From assembly GCA_003427395.1 (NCBI GenBank), contig BFEA01000104.1, positions 1,551,975 through 1,577,897 of the forward strand: a stretch of DNA of 25,923 nt, in the 5' to 3' direction. A program made the position numbers and the translations under genes. Shown piece after piece: positions 9,451-16,159 of the stretch. Every line of letters starts with the position of its first letter. Within the stretch, counting starts at the first letter, position 1. The DNA is from Chara braunii (Eukaryota; Streptophyta; Charophyceae; Charales; Characeae). The notes beneath the pieces were generated by a model that ran no database searches, had not been told where the DNA came from, and saw only the letters and a list, made by a program, of their open reading frames with translations.

Positions 9451-9564
9451 GGGGGTGGGGTGGCGACCCCACCCCCCCACAGGCGCACGCACACACACAC
9501 GCAGTATTGTACATTTCCATGTTCTAGTGGAAGATTCGTTCGATTTTGCCTCTTTTTTTTTTCG

Positions 9565-9608
<44 letters not shown>

Positions 9609-9656
9609 GTGGTGGGGGATGGGTCGCAGCACCTTCCCGCCACCCACCACGCGCCC

Positions 9657-9709
<53 letters not shown>

Positions 9710-9767
9710 CTCTCTCTCTCTCTCACAAGTGCACTGTCCGCGCGCCGGCAAGGGCGCAGAGGCCGCA

Positions 9768-9824
<57 letters not shown>

Positions 9825-9900
9825 CACTCGCTCGCTCGCTCGCTCGCTCTCTCGCTCACTCACTCACTCACTCACTCACAATCAATCAATCAATCAAACC
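9379..9900. repeat. Tandem compound-microsatellite cassettes
   Basis: Two cassettes in a row (about 9379-9535 and 9536-9705) have the order TTTGATTTTGC(C)T-T-run, (ATTG)n, a G/C-rich linker containing GTGG and a run of C, then (AC)n. A third block (9730-9895) runs (CA)n, CTCT, (CGCT)n, (CACT)n, (CAAT)n in the opposite orientation. The segment ATTGTACATTTCCATGTTCT links the first two. The cassette at 3.28-3.46 kb is the inverted form. All open frames here are repeat artefacts. Confidence 0.8.
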
Positions 9901-10330
9901 CCTTTTTTGTTTTTCTTTTATTTTCAAATTATTCATCTGCATTTTTTTAAAACACCTCATACCCCTGCAAAAAACAGAAATTCATTTCTAAAAAAAATAC
10001 AGGTCAACTCAGGGACCATATATTTCATGATAAAAAATGACCAAAAATAAATCCTGCTTTTCTTTATATATATATTTTTTATTTTCTTTAGATTCAATTT
10101 AGTTTTTTTTTTTTTTTTAAATCCTAAACAATGTCGGATTCCAAAAAAAAAAAAATGGGGTTGTAGGGCTTAAAATTCCCTACAACCCCAATTTTTGTTT
10201 TTTTACCTATTATTTAATTCAGGAAAATTCTGGTAAAATTGGGTCCGCGGCTCGGACCACGACGGCCGCGGACGCGAGTTTAGCTTACAAGCCAAGCTCG
10301 ACCGTCCAAAACCCATTACTCAGAATGACC
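9900..10330. other. A/T-rich DNA with two perfect hairpins
   Basis: TGGGGTTGTAGGG (10156-10168) pairs perfectly with 10178-10190 across a 9-base loop; the flanking A-run and T-run could extend the stem. GTCCGCGGC (10243-10251) pairs perfectly with 10265-10273 across 13 bases. The first, with its U-rich 3' side, looks like a terminator-type hairpin, but in a eukaryote it is more likely part of a repeat. 10330-10600 has an open frame on each strand without a recognised domain. Confidence 0.5.
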
Positions 10331-10740
10331 AAATACTACCTGCTGAAAACAGGGTTCAGCATCCCATCAAGAAGCTCTCCAAAAAATAAAACCTTAAAGC
10401 CCAAAGCAAAAGGTGAGCCATCAGAACCCCTTGGCTCAAAATCTCCCAGTAGTCCGTGGAGACCCTGCAAAGCCATTTCAAACCATTTCCCACCACTGAG
10501 CTTTTCTGGGTTTAGAGACTGCAAGTCCCAGCAAATTGCTTACATGGCTCTGAATTCCCGGAGGAAGAAAGACAGGGCTTGACAGGTTGGAACATACACC
10601 TCAAATGTTTCGCAGGTCTAACGCGGCCTGCTTAAAAATCAATAGTAGGTCTAACAACGGGGCAAAACCAACCCCGGTCTGTTCTTCCCTCTCCTTGTCT
10701 CGTTTGACTGCTAGGTAGGCCTTTCTGGTCAAGTTTAGCT

Positions 10741-11130
10741 CGATTCTGGGTAGTATATAGTATTGCTGTTTTATTGTCCTCAACGCCTTGCGCTCACCCC
10801 TGACGAAGCCAGTACTGGCGAACCGGCTGAAACACGTGTAGGGTACTTCGCCAGTTGAACTTCATGACTATGGTGGCTTCAATGCTGCCTTTGGCTGCTA
10901 CGTTGCTGCCTTCTTCATCTGCTGTACTTTGATTGGCTCTTCACGATTATTTTGAGAGCCTGTTGCGCTCGGGGGTTTTGTTCTTATTCTTGTCTCAGTC
11001 TATTCTCTCCTCCTACTTCTTCATCCCTGATGCATTTGTCCTCACTTGGCTAGTCCAGGTGTATGCTATTATCGCACTTTCAAATCAACCCCGGCCATAC
11101 TCCCTTATCCCTGTAGCAACCAACTAGCAT
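10741..11130 (+). mobile_element. Probable solo pseudo-LTR of a Penelope-like element
   Basis: A hammerhead-like motif (10796-10844) is followed about 117 bases on by TTGCGCTCGGGGGTTTTG and then a T/C-rich leader (TCTCTCCTCCTACTTCTTC). The forward pseudo-LTR at 14.36 kb and its inverted copy at 13.5 kb have the same order: hammerhead, GTCGCGTTCGGGAGA, T/C-rich leader. No PLE coding sequence follows here, so this would be a 5'-truncated or solo copy. The boundaries are approximate. Confidence 0.5.
10796..10844 (+). ncRNA. Minimal type I hammerhead-like motif
   Basis: Stem I ACCC (10796-10799) pairs with GGGT (10841-10844). CTGACGA is 10800-10806; stem II closes with AGCC (10807-10810) and GGCT (10825-10828) around a 14-base internal part; GAA is 10829-10831; stem III is the loopless palindrome ACACGTGT (10832-10839); the cleavage base is A10840 (triplet GUA). 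GCCAG at 10808 could instead pair with CTGGC at 10815, so stem II is ambiguous. CTGANGA and GAAA cores are intact. Confidence 0.55.
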
Positions 11131-11452
11131 ACTGCATTTTTCTTTCAGAAGACACTGATGCAAAGGACGAACCTTTAGCCCATGTCTTGGCAAACCAAGG
11201 CTGACCTTTCGTTTTCCGATCGGCTCTTATCACCAGCCTAACGGCAGCTCTTATCTGGTTGATTGAATGCTGCACCGTTATCGATTCCGATCAGAAGACT
11301 TCGGCATTTCTGGCTGACCAGATAGCCTCAAAGATGATCCCTCTGCAGATTACAGCCATATGGCCTACACCGCACCTGAAATCACCAGTCCCTGACCATT
11401 TAGCATGTAAGATGAAGTCCTCTCCCCAATCCCCAGAACAACCTATACTGCC
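11130..11452. other. Probable 3' flank of the antisense LINE fragment
   Basis: No gene is recognised. The stretch lies just beyond the C-terminal end of the minus-strand LINE ORF that stops at 11453, so part of it may be LINE 3' sequence. No T-run marks the end of the element. Confidence 0.3.
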
Positions 11453-12720
11453 TTAAAGTTTCCACTTCTGCTTCCACCATTCCCAAATTTCCCTGGAGAG
11501 AGGGCAGAATAACCACAAGTGAGACGCACTTTCCCATCCCCATCCGCACCTGGTACAGACAGTGGAAATCTCCATCCCTTTTGTATTCAGCCATGTTGCT
11601 GAGGTCGTGATTTGCAGAGACTGTAGCCGCTGTAACGCTGCCTGTTCTTGAAAGGGAATCTATTTTAAGGCCTTCCATAATTTAAAAATATCAGAGCTTT
11701 GGACCCCCCCATTCTGACATTGAGCTAATCTTCTCTCTGCCATGATAATTGGCTTTTAACAACCTTCTGTTTTTGAAGCAGAACACCTATCTTAGGTTTA
11801 TAGTTAAACCACCAGACTGAGTACTTGGGCGATGCCTTAGCGTTAACGCTACGCGATTTCCGCGGCCAGCGGGCCGTCGATAAATCGAATCGACAGCCCG
11901 CGCTGCTTCGAGATTTGGGCGGCCGGCGCGGCGCGCAGTGCCCAAGTACTGGTGGTTTAATAATAGGGAAAATATGGGAGGGAGAACTATCTGTCTTCCA
12001 CCCGTACGCCACTGGTTGTACGGTTCTACCGACGTTCCTGCCTTCTTTAGAGAAATCAGGGAGCACCCTGGTCTCCTGGTTCCCTGATTCTCCCACACCC
12101 TGGCCTCTTCCAGACCCCGGGTGGAGTCCATAGTTGCATCCTCCTCATACCGCAGATCAGAACCCCGTACTCCCCCCCTCAGTCTCCATTTAGTCACTTT
12201 TGTCCCTGTTGTAAGGTCTGGACCTACTATTTTAAAAAACATGTCATGCTGTTCTGGGTCTTTTAGCCAGGAGCCCGGGTTAAACTCAGATTCCTTTTTC
12301 ACCGCATTAATCCAGTGACGAGGAATCGAATCCTTCAATATTTGGTCGTTCCGTTCTACTTTATGAATTCTTGGCAATGCAGATCTGAGTCTTGACCCAG
12401 GGATCCAGTCATCAGCCTGAGAATCCCAGATGTCCTTCAGCTGGAGGATTCCATGCTCCACCCAAATTCTATGAATCCCCCTTGGCGCCGGCCAAATTCT
12501 CCCAAAGGATCCTGTACTACCGTCTGCAAGGAGCTCAGAGCCCTGGTACTTGATATACTATGCATTTTCCCACAGGATCTGATTTAGGATTTCACCTTTT
12601 GACGTAGGCTCCCCCAGCTGCACCTGAGAAAGATCTTTTCAGAAAACAATCCATAATCTTCTCCAACTCTTCTGTCTTTTGGTGTCTAACAGCTCTCGAC
12701 CAAAATCACACTTGAGCAAA
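11453..12720 (-). pseudogene. L1-type LINE ORF2 3' fragment, frame-broken
   Basis: Reading down the minus strand: VQLGEPTSKGEILNQI, an in-frame TGA-type break, YQGSELLADGSTGSFG, then from 12461 the stretch HGILQLKDIWDSQADDWIPG and HWINAVKKESEFNPGSWL. After the MITE insertion it continues NYKPKIGVLLQKQK, and finally in another frame (11575-11453) VCTRCGWGWESASHLWLFCP and IWEWWKQKW. The last part is the zf-RVT zinc-binding domain (C-x2-C, H-L-W, C-P, Trp-rich). The whole matches the region after the reverse transcriptase domain in plant L1 ORF2. No RT core remains. It is a different subfamily from the L1 at 19.6-25.7 kb. Confidence 0.6.
11804..11960. mobile_element. 149-bp MITE with TTAA duplication
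   Basis: TTAA at 11804-11807 and 11957-11960 flanks a 149-bp GC-rich insert (11808-11956). Its ends are inverted: ACCACCAG, then TACTTGGGC on the left against GCCCAAGTA, then CTGGTGGT on the right; the left arm has six extra bases (ACTGAG). The inside holds more palindromes (TAGCGTTAACGCTA; CAGCGGGC against GCCCGCGCTG). It interrupts the LINE fragment, whose reading resumes on the other side. TTAA duplications are typical of piggyBac-type transposition; that assignment is inference from the site only. Confidence 0.6.
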
Positions 12721-13500
12721 TGACATCGAGTTTTCAGCCCGGTTTCAACCAGCAGAGGCCAAGTAACGGCTGCTATCGTTTCCTAACGGTTTTTGTGTGT
12801 TTGGTGTCTAAAGGTCGCAAACGGCTGCTAATGGTTCTTCTGTGTTTCTTGTCTGGCTACTCTGGTCTGAGCAGAAAGCGGCCATGGACTGACGAGAGCC
12901 AATCAAGGGACGGAGAACTCTGAAGGAGAGGAGTGAGGGCCTCGCCACACCACTGTCGAAAAGTGAAAATGACAAAAATGTGGCGGGTGCATCTGGTCAT
13001 GTTCTAGCGACAAATTCATTCTCATTTTGCGCCTTTAGAGAGTGGTGTGGCGAGTCCCTGAGGGGGGCAGAACTCAGAAGCTTAGGCAGCAGCATGAAGG
13101 TTGGTAAGGGCTTCTTCTTCTTCTTTTTTTTTTTTTTTTTGGTAAGGGCTTCTTGGAACGGTTGGAAAAACAAACAGCAAAAAAAAAAAAAAAAAAAACA
13201 GCTTGTGAGCTATGAGGGGATTTGAAGAAGAGAGGGGAAGGAAAAGACCGAATTGGTGGGCCGAAGGCTGTATGTTGGCACAACAGCGACCGGTTTCATT
13301 CTTTCTCTCTTCGCCTAACGACTTCTTTAACGGTTGCTAACGGTTGGTAACGGCTTCTAGTAACGGTTGGAAAAACAAACAGCTTGTGAGGGAAGAGGAT
13401 ATGAAGAAGAGAGGGGGAAGGAACGACCAAACTGGTCGATGAGTATCTACACCACATCACTATGTCACATTGCATAGACAAACCTCAAGCATGACAAGAA
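12720..13500. repeat. Small inverted and direct repeats, no gene
   Basis: TCGCCACACCACT (12942-12954) is inverted at 13041-13053, with weaker pairing extending outward, giving a fold-back of about 120 bp. CGGTTGGAAAAACAAACAGC occurs at about 13158 and 13356, each followed by AGCTTGTGAG and a GAAGAAGAGAGGGG tract; the first copy is split by an A-run. Between them, 13327-13370 holds degenerate TAACGGTTGG repeats. Confidence 0.5.
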
Positions 13501-13540
13501 GCAGGTCAGAGAGACGACCAAATCCGGCTAGCCACAGCAT

Positions 13541-13850
13541 CTCACGGCACCTCATAGACGAAGACAAGAGAAGGAGAAGGAAGAAGAGGTAGAAGAACAC
13601 GACACGTCAAAGTCTCCCGAACGCGACATGATAGGCGATTAAGAATAGCAACAAAGTACCAACCTATCGAGCTCGATCCGAAAATTGGGCGTTGTGCCCG
13701 TAGCATGTCAACCATGGTCGAACTCATCCGGCAATGACCCTACATGTTTCATCCGGAGCCGGATCCGGAATCGTCAGGGGTCGTCGTCACGCTATCGAGT
13801 GTCTGTTGACGCAACATCTTCTCTATTTAAGACGAAAAAAGACAGACACC
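13541..13850 (-). mobile_element. Inverted pseudo-LTR copy of the Penelope-like element
   Basis: Read on the minus strand: hammerhead (13782-13736), then about 110 bases, then GTCGCGTTCGGGAGA (13626-13612), then a T/C-rich leader (CTTCCTTCTCCTTCTCTTGT and CGTCTATGAGG). The 15-base block is identical to 14436-14450 on the plus strand, and the T/C leader is also similar. It is thus head-to-head with the forward pseudo-LTR. Inverted partial copies next to a full element are a known habit of PLEs. Confidence 0.6.
13736..13782 (-). ncRNA. Minimal type I hammerhead ribozyme
   Basis: Minus strand: stem I GACCC (13782-13778) pairs perfectly with GGGTC (13740-13736). CTGACGA is 13777-13771; stem II TCCGG...CCGGA pairs over 5 bp inside a T-T closing pair; GAA is 13750-13748; stem III is the loopless palindrome ACATGT (13747-13742); the cleavage base is A13741 (triplet GUA). 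A loopless 3-bp stem III would be weak in cis; in known PLE hammerheads such short palindromic helices are thought to pair between two RNA copies. Confidence 0.65.
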
Positions 13851-14300
13851 GGATAGAACACCGGGGACCTAGAAAGTGACGGTGTGGAAGAATGGTCAAA
13901 TTCTGCTAACCAAAAATCTAAGCTAAAAATTAACATGAAAAAGGCTGACCCAGCCCCAGGGCCCAAAAGAAGGTCCAATTCGGACTGTCTAGCAGAAAAA
14001 GCACAGAAAAGCTGAAAATTTTGATTTGGCCATAGCCCAAGGTGGCATTCGGCACTTTCGATGGTTTTTTTGGAAGCGCTTTTGGAAGCATCTTCTAACT
14101 TTGTTTGCGGAGGATAATTTTCTGTCGGACGCGTGGGTGGTCGAGCTGTTTCTCAATAAGATTACAGGTACTTGTAGGGGTCGTATGATGAAGGGCCTCA
14201 CTGTGAGGACCTACTTTTCGAGGTTCGACGGTAGTATGTTTTGTAAGACTGAAGACAGTACGGTAGTCGGCAATCTTCACGAGACTTCTGACTTTTCGAC
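13851..14300. other. Spacer between the head-to-head pseudo-LTRs
   Basis: No gene recognised. A 200-residue frame from 14026 to 14628 crosses the forward hammerhead and pseudo-LTR and shows no domain, so I regard it as non-coding leader. The outer ends of the pseudo-LTRs may extend into this stretch. Confidence 0.35.
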
Positions 14301-14357
14301 TACGCATAGGATATATATTGACTGTTTTCTATTTGGTCAGTACCTTCCGCGACCGAA

Positions 14358-14401
14358 GACCCCTGATGAGTGCTGGTGGCGGCCAGCCGAAACGTCGGGC
14401 C
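14358..14401 (+). ncRNA. Minimal type I hammerhead ribozyme in the PLE pseudo-LTR
   Basis: Stem I GACCC (14358-14362) pairs with GGGCC (14397-14401) at 4 of 5 positions. CTGATGA is 14363-14369; G14370 pairs with C14388, T14371 is bulged, and stem II GCTGG-TGGCGG-CCAGC is 14372-14387; GAA is 14389-14391; stem III is the loopless palindrome ACGT (14392-14395); the cleavage base is C14396 (GUC). It lies about 300 bases upstream of the ORF1 ATG. The bulge and very short stem III make it a non-canonical member; the invariant core is intact. Confidence 0.7.
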
Positions 14402-14698
14402 CATGCCGCCTGCTTTTCACGTTTTTCATACGACAAGTCGCGTTCGGGAGATATCCTTGTGTAACACTTCACTTTTTCTTTCTCCTTCTCCCTTGTCTTG
14501 GTCTATACTCCCACGCACCTCGCACCTTTTCTGAGTGGTTTCTGATTCTTTGCTTTGGACTTGTCGCTCACTATGCATATTGGCTGACGTACACTGAACA
14601 CGGTTCTACACTTTGCTTCTCGAAGTAACCACCGTAGAGGTTATACTACTGGCTGTGTGGCTTCGTTTATCAATTTCGTTGATCGCTTATCAGTGACG

Positions 14699-16124
14699 AT
14701 GGCTAACCCTGCTCCTAGTGTGCGTACGTGTTTCAACTGCGGTGATCCTAACCACTTCGCAAGATGGTGTCCACATCAGAGAGGAGTCTCTGTTTCTAAT
14801 TTTGCAATTGCTTTTGTGCAAGCACCTATTCTTGCCCTACCTGCTCCCTCAGGCCCTCTACCCCCGCCCCCACCACTTCCTGTACACCCTCAACCCAGTG
14901 TCCCCCCTACAACCACGGTCGCTAACACAGCCGATACGTCGACACAGTATCAAAAGGGTAGTGGATGGTACAATACTAATCAACGGGTGGCTGCGCTGGA
15001 GGAAACCGTGGTGCAACTGAAGGCGTGGTATGATGCCGAGGTTGCCGAGGTGAAAGCAACAGGAGGAAGAAAGACTTAAACAAGAACGTGAGCTAGAGGA
15101 GCGAAGATCGCGAAAAAAGAAAGACAGAGAGGATTTTCAAAGAGAAATGAACGAGTCGTGGAATGCTAAATTTGAGTCTGTCTGTAGTGCGTTGTGTTCT
15201 GACAAGGCAGCAGGGGTCAATAATTCAGAGTTGGAGAAACTCAAGAAGCAGGTTGAGTTGCTGCAGGTGAGCAAAAGAACAACGATGGGGAATCCAGAAG
15301 CGTCTACGAGCAGGCAGACATATAACAGTGATGCGGCGCTGGCTCATCTCCTCCAAGAGCAAAAGGAAATGAGGGCCAAGTTGGAGTCAGCGGTCGGTGC
15401 GTGCAGAAGAGTAGAGACCTTGGAGAATGAGTTATGGCTGATCAAGCAGTCTCATGATGACGCAATTCAGGAAATGGAAACCTGGAAGAAAGAAGCTCTA
15501 AGGACGGACAACAAGCGGAGCCATATTGCTACTTCGCCTGCATCAACTCTCAAGATGCCGCCTGCTGCCACGCCTCGGAGATCTCCTAGCAAGGAGCAGA
15601 TGGAGCAAACAGCACAGTTGCGTCAACTGCACAATCTCGAGGCGGAGACGTTAAAAGAGCTCAGACTACAGGAGCTGAACAGGAGAAGGGAAGCAGAGCA
15701 GGAGAACGCACGACTTAAAGAAGAGTTGGCGAAGCGTTCACGTGCAACGCCCAAGTCAAGTTTTTGGGAGAAGCTCGATGAGGTCGATGTTGTTGCTGGA
15801 GGGTCAGTACCAGTGCCACGAACGTCGAAAGGAAAGAAGAAACCCTGCAGTGGTAGTGAGATTGGCAGGGACAACGATCGAGAGGCGCTCGTGCGGGAGT
15901 CAAAAAAGGAGTTCCACAATCTTAAGAAAGATGACGTTATGGAGATCTGTACGAAGGAGGGCATAAAGTACACTACTCTTAGCGAGACGATCACCGAGAT
16001 CATCAACAAGTGCGTAGAGCGAGCATTTGGCAAAAAGCCGGTAATACAAGAAGTTTCGGACGATGTTGCGGGAGAATCTCAGGATGATTCTCGCAATGAC
16101 GGGAGGGACTCGGCTGCTTCTTAG
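14699..16124 (+). pseudogene. PLE ORF1: CCHC zinc knuckle plus long coiled coil
   Basis: The ATG at 14699 opens MANPAPSVRTCFNCGDPNHF; upstream in frame only a GTG (14657) is available. CFNCGDPNHFARWC is a C-x2-C-x4-H-x4-C knuckle (residues about 11-24), a nucleic-acid-binding motif of gag-like proteins. A Pro-rich linker (PLPPPPPLPVHP) and the start of a helix (RVAALEETVVQLKAW) follow. The frame stops at 15079, but the next frame continues the same helix without a gap (EEERLKQERELEERRSRKKK), so a single-base indel near 15055-15075 splits one ORF of about 475 codons. 15147-15960 is coiled coil rich in Glu, Lys, Leu and Arg. The C-terminus after SSFWEKLDEVDVVAGG ends in a small helical region and a Ser/Asp-rich tail. 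It likely binds the element RNA; that role is inference from gag/ORF1 analogy. Confidence 0.7.
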
Positions 16125-16159
16125 GGTCCCTCCCGAGCGCGACTTACATTTGGTCTTTA

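Noticed and set aside
8710-9819. Frames of up to 369 residues across the gap
   Set aside because: They consist of poly-G, Ns, (ATTG)n and (AC)n; no real protein.
10156-10200. Rho-independent-type terminator
   Set aside because: Hairpin plus T-run fits the shape, but nothing else in the window is bacterial; listed as a hairpin only.
14026-14628. 200-residue frame upstream of PLE ORF1
   Set aside because: It crosses the hammerhead and the T/C-rich leader and has no domain; better read as pseudo-LTR and leader.
15623-16033. 136-residue minus-strand frame
   Set aside because: Shadow of the coiled-coil ORF1 on the opposite strand.
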